This document shows, piece by piece, positions 16,935-26,693 of a stretch of 64,000 nt of DNA (position 1 is its first letter; every line of letters begins with the position of its first letter). The notes beneath the pieces are model-generated. The model was not told where the DNA came from. It saw nothing but the letters and a program-made list of their open reading frames with translations, and searched no databases. The stretch is from Syntrophobacterales bacterium Delta_02 (lineage in GTDB: Bacteria > Desulfobacterota > Syntrophorhabdia > Syntrophorhabdales > Syntrophorhabdaceae). The position numbers and the translations under genes are program-made. The stretch lies in assembly GCA_001603955.1 (NCBI GenBank), contig LVAA01000014.1:62001-126000 (forward strand). Reading direction: 5' to 3'.

Positions 16935-19391
16935 ATGACAAATGTCCGAAAGCTCATATTCTTGTCGTGTCTCTTTTTCGTGTTTGTCGTACCGCCTTTG
17001 CATGCCGACGACAATCGCCGGGAGGCGGTGCCCTCCCGGCAGACACCCGAGGCATCGGTGCCGAGGAGAACGGTGGGCGGACAGTCGGTAGTACGTTCCG
17101 CCGCGGTGTCCCCGTCGGCAAAGGACGAAAGTACGGAAAAAGAGGAGCAGGCGGCCGGTGATAGAGGAAGGATCTCGCCTCCGGGGAATCCGTCTGTCCC
17201 TCCGGGAAAGATGCCTTCACAGGCTAAGAAGCATGGCGTAAGGTCAGCGGGCCCCGTCAGCCTGTCCTTTGATGACGCCGACATGTACCAGGTCATCCAG
17301 ACCGTTTTCGGTGAGATTCTGAGGGTCAATTATATTGTCGACCAGAGGGTTAAAGGGCGGGTGACGTTCCGTTCCGTAACCCCTGTCGAGGGTGACAAGG
17401 TGCTGTCCGTCATGGAGGTCATCCTGAGGCTGAGCGGGGTGGGCGTCGTGGAAGAAGGTGGTCTTTACAGGATCGTACCGATCGGTGATGTCGCCAGAGA
17501 ACCAGCGGAAGCGACCGTCGGCAGAGACCCCGATTCCATCGAGATCGAGGGCAAATCGATCATACGCCTCGTGCCCATCATGTATGGTCAGTCGTCGGAG
17601 ATCATCAAGCTGATCACGCCCTTCCTCACGACCTCCGCCGTGGTCATTGATGTTCCCAACATAAACCACATCATGCTTGTCGACACCGACGCCAACGTGA
17701 AGAGGCTGCTCAAGCTGATCGACCTTTTCGACAGCGAACAAACAAGAAAAAAGAAGCCACAGGTCTTTGTCTATCACGTCCAGAACAGTAAGGCTAAAGA
17801 TATAGCGAGCATTCTGCAGCAGGTCTTTCTTTCCTCCGGGCACGGTGGCGCGGCGAATCCACCCCTTGCTGCGTCACCTTCCGCGGGGAAGGCGGCAGGC
17901 GCATCCGTCGCCCCGGCCGCGCGCAGCGGGCCGGAAGGCGGATTGATCGTATCGGGTTCCCAGGCAGGAGAGGGCCTTATTTCTCCGATAACGAAAATCA
18001 TCGCCGAGGAGAACCTCAACTCCCTCATTATCCTTAGCCTGCCTGAAGATTATGAGGTCATCAAGGAGGCCATCCGGCGCGTCGATATTATCCCGAGGCA
18101 GGTCATTATCGAAGGGGTGATTGCGGAGATCACCCTGAAGGATGACCTGAAACTCGGCGTTTCCTGGGCCCTTACGTTCTCGCCGGGCGGTATGAACGGC
18201 GTGTTGGGGTCAGTGGACGGCACCGTGGGATTCGATGTGCCCGGCGCGACAGCGACGAGCACAACAGGAAGCGGGACATTCACCTTTGCAGGCACTGTCG
18301 GGGGTGATTTCAAGGCGGTCATCGATACGCTTGCGACGCAATCGAAGGCGAAGCTTCTTGCAGTGCCGCGTATACTGGTGACGGATAACAAGGAGGCTCG
18401 GATCCAGGTGGGTGAGCAGGTCCCCATCGTGACAACGGAAACGATAGCGTCCACCACTACCGCCGCTCAGCGGACCATCCAGTACAAGGACATCGGCATC
18501 ATCCTCAAGGTAAAGCCCCGCATCAATGAAGGCGGACTTGTCACCCTCGACCTCGCCCAGGAAGTCTCCTCCTACGACACGATCACCCTTTTCGACGGCG
18601 AGACGAACATCATTGTGAAAAAGACAGAGGCGACAACGAACCTTGTGGTTCAGGACGGCCAGACGATCCTCATCGGAGGGCTTATCAGGGAGGACATATC
18701 TGCGGCGCGATCGGGCATTCCGTACCTCAGCAAGATACCGCTTCTCGGATATCTCTTCGGCAGTACTACGGACGAAAACCACCGCAAGGAGCTGATCATA
18801 CTCCTCACCCCGCGGGTCATCAAGAACCAGCACGATGCCCGGAAGGCCACATCCTGCTATGTTGACGATATAACGAAGACAGGCAAGGGAAAGCTGAAGA
18901 AGGAAGAACTTATCCGCGACATCACCCGGCAGGAAAAGGACGGGAAGAATGATGCCGGCGAGGCCGGGAAGGGTACACAAAGAAAGAACGTCCAACCGGA
19001 GGGGCAGGCGACAAAACCGCCGCAGGGCGGCAAAGACAAGGAGAAAACCCAGGCCGTTGTGCAGCGGGACATAGAAAAGAACAAGACGCGGAACCGCCCC
19101 GAGACCAGGCCCGCGCGAGAGATAAAGGAAGGGCGGGGAACAAGGGAACACGAGGTAATGCATACAGAGGTCCCGGTGGCGAGGGATGACATCAAGGTTC
19201 AGCACAACGTGGACCAGAAGGCGGAAAGGCAGGCTCCGCAGGCATCGGTTCAGAAGACGCAGGGCAAAAACAGGAGAGAACCGGAACCTGCCCGGTCTCC
19301 GGACAGTCCGCCAGGGAAAGAATCTGCGCCCCGGGCGGCAGGAGAGGAACCTGCGCCGAAGGCGGCGACCGGGAGCGGAGGAGAGTTGTGA
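16935..19391 (+). CDS. gspD: Type II secretion secretin GspD, with long disordered extensions
   Basis: The outer-membrane channel of the type II system, 818 residues. A signal peptide (to about residue 25) is followed by about 85 disordered residues. Then come N0 (SLSFDDADMYQVIQTVF), the N1-N3 ring-building domains (IIRLVPIMYGQSSEIIKLI, FVYHVQNSKAKDIASIL) and the secretin core. The core carries VIIEGVIAEI, ALATQSKAKLLAVPRI-like strands and VGEQVPI, and the gate region ends at ELIILLTPRVIKN. Unusually, about 180 further residues rich in Lys, Glu, Pro and Gln follow the barrel, with no obvious S-domain. The end overlaps gspE by 4 nt. Its ATG lacks a strong Shine-Dalgarno sequence. Confidence 0.94.
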   Translation: MTNVRKLIFLSCLFFVFVVPPLHADDNRREAVPSRQTPEASVPRRTVGGQSVVRSAAVSPSAKDESTEKEEQAAGDRGRISPPGNPSVPPGKMPSQAKKHGVRSAGPVSLSFDDADMYQVIQTVFGEILRVNYIVDQRVKGRVTFRSVTPVEGDKVLSVMEVILRLSGVGVVEEGGLYRIVPIGDVAREPAEATVGRDPDSIEIEGKSIIRLVPIMYGQSSEIIKLITPFLTTSAVVIDVPNINHIMLVDTDANVKRLLKLIDLFDSEQTRKKKPQVFVYHVQNSKAKDIASILQQVFLSSGHGGAANPPLAASPSAGKAAGASVAPAARSGPEGGLIVSGSQAGEGLISPITKIIAEENLNSLIILSLPEDYEVIKEAIRRVDIIPRQVIIEGVIAEITLKDDLKLGVSWALTFSPGGMNGVLGSVDGTVGFDVPGATATSTTGSGTFTFAGTVGGDFKAVIDTLATQSKAKLLAVPRILVTDNKEARIQVGEQVPIVTTETIASTTTAAQRTIQYKDIGIILKVKPRINEGGLVTLDLAQEVSSYDTITLFDGETNIIVKKTEATTNLVVQDGQTILIGGLIREDISAARSGIPYLSKIPLLGYLFGSTTDENHRKELIILLTPRVIKNQHDARKATSCYVDDITKTGKGKLKKEELIRDITRQEKDGKNDAGEAGKGTQRKNVQPEGQATKPPQGGKDKEKTQAVVQRDIEKNKTRNRPETRPAREIKEGRGTREHEVMHTEVPVARDDIKVQHNVDQKAERQAPQASVQKTQGKNRREPEPARSPDSPPGKESAPRAAGEEPAPKAATGSGGEL

Positions 19392-20920
19392 ACGGCAAGA
19401 CGATAATCCATCTCTCTCCGGAGGAGTTTCCCAGAGTACCCCTTGTCATGGAGGGCATATCGACGCGCTTCATCAGGGAGAACAGGATCATTCCCTTTGA
19501 GTGGAAGGATGGTACGCTCAAGGTCATCATGGCCGACCCCGTGAGGCGGGAGCTTATCGACGCGCTGAGGGCGGCCACCGCAAGTCATGTCCTCGTCCAT
19601 ACGGGGGACCCCGCCGTCATCGACGAGCACATCTCCCGGTTCTACAGCAAGGATCAGCAGAACCTCGACAAGATCATAGAGGGGATCGACGAACGGGAGG
19701 GCTACGAGTTCATACGTGACGAGGAAGAGGAGGACGTGGGCCACCTCAAGGACCTCGCATCGGAGGCGCCCATCATCAGGCTCGTCAACCTTTTCATCAC
19801 ACGGGCCGTCGAGTCAAGGGCGAGCGACATACATATAGAGCCTTTCGAGGACGAGATGAAGATCCGTTATCGGATAGACGGCGTCCTCAATGATGTGGAA
19901 TCGACACCTAAGAGACTTCAGGCAGCCATCGTCTCACGCATCAAGATCATGGCCAGGCTCAACATTGCCGAGCGCAGGCTTCCCCAGGATGGAAGGATAC
20001 GTCTGCGTGTGGGCGAAAAGGAGATCGCCATCAGGGTTTCCACGATCCCCATCGTGAACGGAGAGAGCATCGTCATGAGGCTGCTCGACAGGGAAAGCAT
20101 CGTCATTGACCTTGACAGACTGGGTTTTTCGCAGGCCACGCTCGTATCCCTCGACAGGCTCATCACGAAGCCTAACGGCATCATCCTTGTGACGGGGCCC
20201 ACGGGCAGCGGTAAGACAACGACCCTTTACGGGGCACTCGACAAGATAAATTCGCCTCACAACAAGATCATCACCGTGGAAGATCCGGTGGAATATCAGT
20301 TGAAAGGCGTCAACCAGATCCAGGTGAAGCCCCAGATCGGGCTCGATTTTAACAGCACGTTGCGCCACATCGTCAGGCAGGACCCGGACATCATCATGAT
20401 AGGCGAAATCAGGGACCTGGAGACTGCTCAGATAGCCATCCAGTCGGCGCTGACGGGGCACCTGGTATTCTCCACCCTTCACACCAACGACGCGCCGAGC
20501 GCGATCACACGTCTTCTTGACATGGGTGTGGAGAGCTTTCTCCTGTCATCCACGGTCCGGGGCATCCTCGCGCAGAGGCTCGTGAGGATGATCTGCCCTG
20601 ATTGCAGGCGCCAGACAGGTGTATCCGACGACGTGGAGGAACTCATTGCACTCGGCATGGGCAGCGGCGTGCCCATCTGGCGGGGAGCGGGCTGCGAGGC
20701 CTGCGGGCATACGGGGTTCTTCGGGCGCTCGGGGCTCTTCGAGCTTCTCATTGTCGATGAAGATCTGAGAAGGCTGACGTTGAAGGGCGCAGACGAGGGA
20801 GAGATCAGGGCGCAGGCGATAAGGTCGGGCATGAAGACACTTCTCGAGGACGGAATGGAGAAGATCCGTATGGGTGTGACCACCCTTGACGAGGTCTTTC
20901 GGGTCACGAGGGAGGATTGA
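19388..20920 (+). CDS. gspE: Type II secretion assembly ATPase GspE
   Basis: A 510-residue cytoplasmic hexameric ATPase that powers pseudopilus growth. It has the N1E/N2E domain (to about residue 150), then SRASDIHIEPFED, Walker A GPTGSGKTTT (Lys276), the Asp box with ITVEDPVEYQL, Walker B IIMIGEIRD and the His box HLVFSTLHTND. The tetracysteine zinc domain (CPDC and CEAC) is typical of GspE/PilB and absent from PilT. The start is GTG, overlapping the gspD stop (GTGA), which implies translational coupling. Confidence 0.96.
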   Translation: MNGKTIIHLSPEEFPRVPLVMEGISTRFIRENRIIPFEWKDGTLKVIMADPVRRELIDALRAATASHVLVHTGDPAVIDEHISRFYSKDQQNLDKIIEGIDEREGYEFIRDEEEEDVGHLKDLASEAPIIRLVNLFITRAVESRASDIHIEPFEDEMKIRYRIDGVLNDVESTPKRLQAAIVSRIKIMARLNIAERRLPQDGRIRLRVGEKEIAIRVSTIPIVNGESIVMRLLDRESIVIDLDRLGFSQATLVSLDRLITKPNGIILVTGPTGSGKTTTLYGALDKINSPHNKIITVEDPVEYQLKGVNQIQVKPQIGLDFNSTLRHIVRQDPDIIMIGEIRDLETAQIAIQSALTGHLVFSTLHTNDAPSAITRLLDMGVESFLLSSTVRGILAQRLVRMICPDCRRQTGVSDDVEELIALGMGSGVPIWRGAGCEACGHTGFFGRSGLFELLIVDEDLRRLTLKGADEGEIRAQAIRSGMKTLLEDGMEKIRMGVTTLDEVFRVTRED

Positions 20921-22117
20921 TTGGGAGTATATTCGTACAAGGCGACAACCCTTGAAGGCGCCATCATCGAAGGCACCATCGAGGCACCCGATGAGGGCCT
21001 GGCCCTGGAGAGGATCAAGGACTCGGGCGCCATCCCTTTGAAGGTTTCGTCACCGAGAAAGGGGGTCCTCAAGAAGGGCATATCGCTGCACTCATCGAAG
21101 GGCGATCTTCTCACCTTCACCGCCGAGCTGTCGGCGCTTATCGGCGCGGGCCTTCCCCTCGACCGGAGCCTCAACATCCTGGCCGGGGTCTCCGAAGGCA
21201 GGCAGATGCAGGATGTGGTCAATTCCGTCCTGAAGCTCATACGCGAAGGGAGCTCCTTTTCCGATGCCCTGAAGAAACATCCCAGGGTCTTTCCCAGGCT
21301 TTACGTGAACATGGTCCGGGCCGGTGAAACGGGAGGTGTTCTGGATATCGTCCTCGAAAAGCTGGGCGAGTTTCTTGAAACTGCGAAAGAACTGAAAGAC
21401 AGTGTCTACTCGGCCATGATCTACCCTGTGATCCTCGGTGTCACGGGAAGTATTTCCATTATCATCCTTCTTACCTTCGTCATACCCCGCTTTTCCATTC
21501 TCTTCAGGGAGATGGGCGGGACGCTTCCCGCATCCACGCAGATGATCCTTTACTTCAGTGCCTTTATGAGGGACCTCTGGTGGGTCCTGCTTCCGGGGGG
21601 TGTGTCGGGAGTGTTCGTGGTATGGCGGTTTGTAAAGACCGAGGGGGGCGGGATCCTTTGGGACAAGATGAAGTTCAGGTTCCTCAGGGACGTAGTGAGC
21701 AAGCTCGAAACGGCCCGATTCTGCAGGACCATGGGGACCCTCATAAAAAGTGGCGTTCCTTTCCTGCAGGCCCTGCAGAACTCCAAAGACGTCATCGGGA
21801 ATCGCGTTGTTGCTTCCGCTATCGGTGCGGTGGCCAGGGACGTGAAGGAAGGCAAGGGCATTGCCGTACCACTCACCCAGGCGAAGGTCTTCCCTCAGCT
21901 GGCGTTGTCGATGATCAAGGTAGGCGAAGAGACGGGGCAGCTCGATACCATGCTTCTTAAGGTGGCGACAACCTATGAGAAGAGCCTGAAAGACTCCGTC
22001 AAACGGTTCATGGGTCTTCTTGAGCCCGCGATCATCCTTACCATGGGGCTCGTCATCGCTTTCATCGTTGTTTCCATGCTCGTTGCGATATTCGGCATCC
22101 TGGAGCTGCCGTTTTGA
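20921..22117 (+). CDS. gspF: Type II secretion inner-membrane platform protein GspF
   Basis: A 398-residue polytopic inner-membrane protein that sits at the base of the pseudopilus and is rotated or engaged by GspE. It begins with the GspF/PilC start YSYKATTLEGAIIEGTI, contains two T2SSF domains (LSALIGAGLPLDRSLNIL; MGTLIKSGVPFLQALQ) and three membrane helices (about 168-190, 215-235, 365-390). The start codon is TTG directly after the gspE TGA. Its stop overlaps the start region of gspH. Confidence 0.95.
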   Translation: MGVYSYKATTLEGAIIEGTIEAPDEGLALERIKDSGAIPLKVSSPRKGVLKKGISLHSSKGDLLTFTAELSALIGAGLPLDRSLNILAGVSEGRQMQDVVNSVLKLIREGSSFSDALKKHPRVFPRLYVNMVRAGETGGVLDIVLEKLGEFLETAKELKDSVYSAMIYPVILGVTGSISIIILLTFVIPRFSILFREMGGTLPASTQMILYFSAFMRDLWWVLLPGGVSGVFVVWRFVKTEGGGILWDKMKFRFLRDVVSKLETARFCRTMGTLIKSGVPFLQALQNSKDVIGNRVVASAIGAVARDVKEGKGIAVPLTQAKVFPQLALSMIKVGEETGQLDTMLLKVATTYEKSLKDSVKRFMGLLEPAIILTMGLVIAFIVVSMLVAIFGILELPF

Positions 22118-22569
22118 AGATGAACGATAGCGGTTTCACACTTCTCGAGCTGGTGATAGTCATGACCCTCATGGTGCTCTTTCTTGGCCTGTCGGGTGTA
22201 CATTTCGCGAACCGTCTCCCCTCGGCGAAGCTTGACGGTACGGCGCGGGAGCTTTCGGGTCTCATTCGCATGGCGCGCATGGAGGCGATGAGCGTAAGGG
22301 GAGAGCGGCGCGTGACGATCGACCTTAACCGCAGGACCTACGGCTTCAAAGGAGCGGCCCGCCGCGCGGTTCCGGAGGGCGTCGCCATCAGTGTGGTGGA
22401 CCCTGTCCGGGGCGGGGTCTACGGGGGAGAATACGACATTATCGCCGATGCGTCGGGAACGGTTGGGTCATGCGAGATCATTCTCGGAACCAAAAAGAAG
22501 ACCTTCAGGATCGAGATCGATCCTGTGATCGGGTCCGTGGTCGTGAAGAATTATGGACAAGAAAACTGA
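22114..22569 (+). CDS. gspH: Minor pseudopilin GspH
   Basis: A 151-residue prepilin-like protein. The leader is only a few residues before the GFTLLELVIVMTLMVLFLG cleavage site and helix, with Glu at +5. The C-terminal domain contains ARELSGLIRMARMEAMSVRGE, typical of GspH/FimT, followed by beta strands. It initiates or caps the pseudopilus with GspI, J and K. Start codons TTG 22114 (overlapping gspF) and ATG 22120 are both possible, differing by two residues. Confidence 0.88.
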   Translation: MKMNDSGFTLLELVIVMTLMVLFLGLSGVHFANRLPSAKLDGTARELSGLIRMARMEAMSVRGERRVTIDLNRRTYGFKGAARRAVPEGVAISVVDPVRGGVYGGEYDIIADASGTVGSCEIILGTKKKTFRIEIDPVIGSVVVKNYGQEN

Positions 22570-22990
22570 AAGATCCGGAAGGCGCACGTTTCCCGCAGGT
22601 CCGGAGGGTTTCACTCTCCTTGAGATCCTCGTAGCCTTCGTTATTCTTGCCACTGTGGTCACCGTCGTCCTCCAGTTGTTTTCGGCGAATCTCAAGACGC
22701 TCGCGATGTCAGACGACTATCTCACGGCAACGGTGCTTGCTGATATAAGGATGAGGGAACTACTTGAGGGTGGGCAGTTGAAGGAGGGTACCTCAAGCGA
22801 GACGAAGGATGGCTACGTGATGGACATGACCGTAACGGAGGCGCTCGGGGAGCGCACGAAGGGTTTCTCGTGGCAAGTGTTCGAGGTGGTGCTCAATGTC
22901 TCCTGGCAGCAGGGGGTAAGGAAAAGGTCATTCTCTCTGAAGACCTTCAAAACGGTGAGAAGAGAGGTGATCAAGAATGAGAAGCTATAG
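22553..22990 (+). CDS. gspI: Minor pseudopilin GspI
   Basis: A 145-residue prepilin with leader ending in EG before FTLLEILVAFVILATVV and a short C-terminal domain containing TATVLADIRMRELLEGG, the usual GspI region. It forms the tip complex with GspJ and GspK. The start codon lies inside the end of gspH (17-bp overlap) and the end overlaps gspJ by 14 bp, so translation of this set is tightly coupled. Confidence 0.9.
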   Translation: MDKKTERSGRRTFPAGPEGFTLLEILVAFVILATVVTVVLQLFSANLKTLAMSDDYLTATVLADIRMRELLEGGQLKEGTSSETKDGYVMDMTVTEALGERTKGFSWQVFEVVLNVSWQQGVRKRSFSLKTFKTVRREVIKNEKL

Positions 22991-23624
22991 GAGCAACCTT
23001 TCCCGGTCGGGGGGCTTTACACTCCTGGAACTCATGGTCTCCATCGTACTTGTCGCCATGATCGTAGTTGTTCTTGCCGCCTCAATGCGGGCCGGGCACC
23101 GCTCCCTCGAGGGGGGCGAGAGAAAGGCGGAGTGGATGGAGCGCCTCAGGGTTTCCATAAGACTCATCGATTCCCAGTTGCAGTCCTGCCTCCCGCTCAC
23201 CGTGAAGGAAGAAAAGGACCTCAAGAGATCGGTGTTCATAGGTGCGCGCGATTCGATGACATTCGCATCGAACTGTTCTCTCTTTGGCGGCCGGAAGGGC
23301 TATACCATTGCCTCATACAGGATCGAAAAGGACGAAAAGGGAAAGTTGGCGCTCTATCTGAAGGAGACCACGATAGGCATGGAGAACGTGAAGGAAGCGA
23401 AACTTCTCAACGGTTTCGACGATATCCGGTTTGAATACCTTCAGTCCGCGAAGATAAAAGGGCTGGGAGGGGGCGGCTGGTCGGACGAACTGGCGGACAC
23501 CACCCATCTCCCGCAAAAGGTAAAGCTCCACCTGGAAAAAGGCGCCAGGAAATTCTCTCTCACGATACCCCTGCGAAACAGGAAGCCGCCCGGGAATGAC
23601 CCTGATGAAGAGAGTGGGACATGA
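22977..23624 (+). CDS. gspJ: Minor pseudopilin GspJ
   Basis: A 215-residue prepilin with SGG before FTLLELMVSIVLVAMIVVVL (Glu +5) and a larger beta-rich domain. That domain contains QLQSCLPLTVKEE, DSMTFASNCSLFGG and a LPQKVKLHLE strand, consistent with GspJ. It is part of the tip complex that primes pseudopilus assembly and contacts substrate. It is placed between gspI and gspK, overlapping gspK by 4 bp (ATGA). Confidence 0.9.
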   Translation: MRSYRSNLSRSGGFTLLELMVSIVLVAMIVVVLAASMRAGHRSLEGGERKAEWMERLRVSIRLIDSQLQSCLPLTVKEEKDLKRSVFIGARDSMTFASNCSLFGGRKGYTIASYRIEKDEKGKLALYLKETTIGMENVKEAKLLNGFDDIRFEYLQSAKIKGLGGGGWSDELADTTHLPQKVKLHLEKGARKFSLTIPLRNRKPPGNDPDEESGT

Positions 23625-24598
23625 GAAGAGAGAAAGGCTTTCTTCACAAGGAGAAGGGCTTTGCCCTCATCATGGTACTCTGGGTGATCATTATCCTTAT
23701 GGTTATCGTCATGTCCTTTTCCGTCCTTGCGAAGACCGAAAGCAGGGCGGCCCTCTTCTTTCGAGATTTACTGGCAGAAGGCCTTCTCGCTCAGGCGGGC
23801 CTGGAGCGGGCGATCCTGGAGATATACTATCGGAAGGAGAACCTGAACAAGACCATCGTCCCCGACAGCGGAGAGACCTTGAGGGTCGATGGCACGGCTA
23901 TCGAGGGCGATCTCGGCGATGGCAGGTATGTCGTCAGGATCTTCAACGAGGCGGGGCGGATCAACCTCAATACCATGAACGAAGGGAACAAGATCATCCT
24001 TGACAATCTTCTCGTCAACCTGGGGGTGGAGAAGCAGACGGCGGATACCATTGTCGACTCAGCCCTCGACTGGATGGACAAGGATACCCTCCACCGCATG
24101 AACGGCGCCGAAGACGACTACTACCAGTCCCTCCCCAACCCTTACAAGGCTAAGAACGGGCCCTTCGATACGGTTGAGGAGCTCCTTCTGGTAAAAGGTA
24201 TGACGCCTGACATCCTCTTCGGAACAAAAGAACATAAAGGGCTCATCTACTTCGTTACCGTCTATGGAGATGCATCGAAGATAAATGTCAATTTTGCAGC
24301 GAAAGAGGTCATCATGGCCCTGCCCGGCGTGTCGGAGGATCGGGCGGCAAGAATCATCGATCAAAGGAAGCAGGCGGAGCTGAAATCCCTCGATGATGTT
24401 CGGGGCATCATGGGAGGGGAATACAGCAACGTATCATCCTACATAGACGTCGCTGAATCCATCGGCTACACGATCGAATCGACGGGTTCCAGAGGGGGTG
24501 CCGGGGATGGCCACGGTATCCGGGCCACACTCCTCGTCAAGACGGGAGGGACATACGAGTACATCTATTACAAGACCCCCGCGGAGACAACGAAATGA
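23621..24598 (+). CDS. gspK: Minor pseudopilin GspK
   Basis: A 325-residue tip pseudopilin. The cleavage region is KGFALIMVLWVIIILMVIVM. It lacks the usual Glu at +5, as is normal for GspK. The large helical domain shows AQAGLERAI, NEAGRINLNTMN, DSALDWMDKD and a YKAKNGPFDTVEELLLVKGM helix-hairpin-helix-like motif. It blocks or caps the pseudopilus tip below the secretin. It overlaps gspJ and gspL by 4 bp each. Confidence 0.93.
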   Translation: MRREKGFLHKEKGFALIMVLWVIIILMVIVMSFSVLAKTESRAALFFRDLLAEGLLAQAGLERAILEIYYRKENLNKTIVPDSGETLRVDGTAIEGDLGDGRYVVRIFNEAGRINLNTMNEGNKIILDNLLVNLGVEKQTADTIVDSALDWMDKDTLHRMNGAEDDYYQSLPNPYKAKNGPFDTVEELLLVKGMTPDILFGTKEHKGLIYFVTVYGDASKINVNFAAKEVIMALPGVSEDRAARIIDQRKQAELKSLDDVRGIMGGEYSNVSSYIDVAESIGYTIESTGSRGGAGDGHGIRATLLVKTGGTYEYIYYKTPAETTK

Positions 24599-26154
24599 GA
24601 ATTGGACCCTTGACACTGAGCCCCGCCATTGAGAAAGGCATCGCGTACCTCAGGACCGCGAGGGCAAGAGTTGAACCCCTGTGCCTGAGAATATGGGCGG
24701 TGCTGAACTGTAACCTGGTACAAGGCATTATCCTGCCTGAGCGTTTCCTGGTGGTCTGCATGGAACGGGGATGCGTATCGGCGGCAGCGGGTGAGCGTTT
24801 TCTCAACCGCAGGCGGCTGACGGGGTCTGGAAGGTACGCCCTTGAAGGGGATGAATTTCCGGCCCCCGACGATCTTGCCGCCGCCGCGTCCCGCGCGATG
24901 AAGGAACTGGGGCGCAGAGGCTCGAAGGTGCTCCTGGGTGTTCCCAGGGAATGGGTTGTAATCAGGACCGCACAGATGCCCTCAACCGTGAAAGAGAACA
25001 TGGGACCTGTAGTGACTTACGAGATCGACAGACTTACCCCTCTCACGGCCGCCGATGCCATGTACGATTATGTCGTTGGTGCGCAAAGCGAGGAAAGGAT
25101 CGCCATAACCCTCATGGCCGCGAGAAAAGAGAGATTGAACCCCTGTGTGGCGGCATTGACGGAAAAGGGGCTCCCGCCCGTGAGAATGTCGACGCCTTCG
25201 GTGGACATGGCACGGCTGTGCGGGCACCTTGCCGGGAGCGGGACCTTTGTGTCTCTTCACGTTGACCCATATGGATACGAAGGCTGGTCGGTCGAAGAGG
25301 GCAACCTGGTGAGCAACTTTTATGGTTCATGTGATCCGTGCGGTGATGATGAAGATCCGCAGAGGCGCTATGAAAATGTGAGGGCCGACCTTGCTGCATC
25401 CGGTGCCGCCGATCCGTCGCGCCCCGTGTGTCTTGTTGCCGAGAACGGTGCCGAGGCCGGGGATGTGCTGCCGGACATCGTGCACAGACAGATCGGGGAC
25501 AGCGAGACAATGTCGTTTTTCGGGGGGAGCCAGGAGAATATCCCCTTTGCTCCCGCGGCAATGCTCCATGAAGCCCTTTTCCCGGGCCTCAAGACCTTTG
25601 ATCTTGCGCATAGCGGTGCCGGGGAAAAGAAGAAGGCCCCCCTCGTTACCTCTCTCGTGCTTGCCGCGCTCCTTTTCATGATGCTGATCCCCTACGTTGT
25701 CGTACCTCTTGAGATCGAAAAGCGCAAGATCACCGCTATTGAGGAGCAGATACGATCCCGCAGGAAGGATGTGATGGGGGTGGAACGGCTCAACAAGGAG
25801 GCGGAAGCCCTGCAGGGCGAGTTCAATGAGATAGAAGAGTTCAAGAAGAAAAGGCCCATGTCGCTCAACGTCCTCAAGGGGCTGACCTCGCTTCTCCCGA
25901 AGGCGGTGTGGCTCACAAGAACGAGGGTCACGGAAGAGACGGTGGAGATCGAGGGTTATGCCGCCTCGGCGACGGGGATACTCTCGATCCTGGAGCAGTC
26001 CGAGCTTTTCAGGAAGGTCGAATTCGCCTCGCCGACGATGAAGGATGGGCGGCTCAATGCGGAGCGTTTTGTCGTTCGGATGGAGATGGAAGGTTTCAAG
26101 AAACAGGAGACAAAGACGGAAGGGACGGTGAAGAAGAATGAAAAAGGAAAATAG
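24595..26154 (+). CDS. gspL: Type II secretion inner-membrane protein GspL
   Basis: A 519-residue bitopic protein. The cytoplasmic actin-like (PilM-type) half spans about 30-330 and includes VLLGVPREWVVIRTAQMPST and YEIDRLTPL. A membrane helix follows at about 352-372 (LVTSLVLAALLFMMLIPYVVV), then a periplasmic coiled coil and a PilN-like ferredoxin fold (LNVLKGLTSLLPKAVWLTR; GILSILEQSELFRKVEF). It recruits GspE to the platform. It is longer than the usual 400-residue GspL because the cytoplasmic part is larger. The last 17 nt overlap gspM. Confidence 0.88.
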   Translation: MRIGPLTLSPAIEKGIAYLRTARARVEPLCLRIWAVLNCNLVQGIILPERFLVVCMERGCVSAAAGERFLNRRRLTGSGRYALEGDEFPAPDDLAAAASRAMKELGRRGSKVLLGVPREWVVIRTAQMPSTVKENMGPVVTYEIDRLTPLTAADAMYDYVVGAQSEERIAITLMAARKERLNPCVAALTEKGLPPVRMSTPSVDMARLCGHLAGSGTFVSLHVDPYGYEGWSVEEGNLVSNFYGSCDPCGDDEDPQRRYENVRADLAASGAADPSRPVCLVAENGAEAGDVLPDIVHRQIGDSETMSFFGGSQENIPFAPAAMLHEALFPGLKTFDLAHSGAGEKKKAPLVTSLVLAALLFMMLIPYVVVPLEIEKRKITAIEEQIRSRRKDVMGVERLNKEAEALQGEFNEIEEFKKKRPMSLNVLKGLTSLLPKAVWLTRTRVTEETVEIEGYAASATGILSILEQSELFRKVEFASPTMKDGRLNAERFVVRMEMEGFKKQETKTEGTVKKNEKGK

Positions 26155-26692
26155 ACTCCTCATGTACGCGATCCCCGCGATCATCGTTCTCGCCGGTCTC
26201 ATCGTCTATCAGTATGGTTTCGTGAACGCCCGCAAGGAAATGGTTTCTCTCAGGGAGACGAGGGCCGCACAGGAAAGGGCACTCATGAAGTGCATGGAAG
26301 CGATCGCCGGGAGGTCCCGGGTCGAAGAGAGACTCGCTGTCTTGAAGGAGAAGAGGAAGGCTGCCGCATCAAAGACCATTGAAGCGCAGACGCCGACACT
26401 GTGTGCGGCGGCCCTCCAGGAGGCGGTCAAGGGTATAATAACGGGGCGGGGAGGGTCCATCACTAGCGAGCGTGTGGAAAAAGCGGAGGAATCGGGCAGA
26501 TTTCAGGTGGTGACCATTACCGTCGACGCGGCGCTGCCCGACACGAGAGCGCTCAGTGATGTCCTCTTCGGCATCGAGACCCATACACCTTACATCGTCG
26601 TGCGGGAAATGGACACGCGGGTGCGGAACTTCCGTGAGCCCAGGGAGCTGATGGTGAAACTGCGCCTGTCTTCACTGGCGGGAGGAAAGTGA
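26138..26692 (+). CDS. gspM: Type II secretion inner-membrane protein GspM
   Basis: A 184-residue bitopic protein: short cytoplasmic start, membrane helix at about 9-26 (YAIPAIIVLAGLIVYQYGF), a coiled-coil stretch (about 32-75), and a PilO/GspM-type ferredoxin-like periplasmic domain ending in RELMVKLRLSSLAGG. It pairs with GspL to stabilise the inner-membrane platform. The assignment rests on topology and position after gspL, because the sequence itself is poorly conserved. It overlaps gspL by 17 bp. Confidence 0.8.
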   Translation: MKKENRLLMYAIPAIIVLAGLIVYQYGFVNARKEMVSLRETRAAQERALMKCMEAIAGRSRVEERLAVLKEKRKAAASKTIEAQTPTLCAAALQEAVKGIITGRGGSITSERVEKAEESGRFQVVTITVDAALPDTRALSDVLFGIETHTPYIVVREMDTRVRNFREPRELMVKLRLSSLAGGK

Positions 26693-26693
26693 C

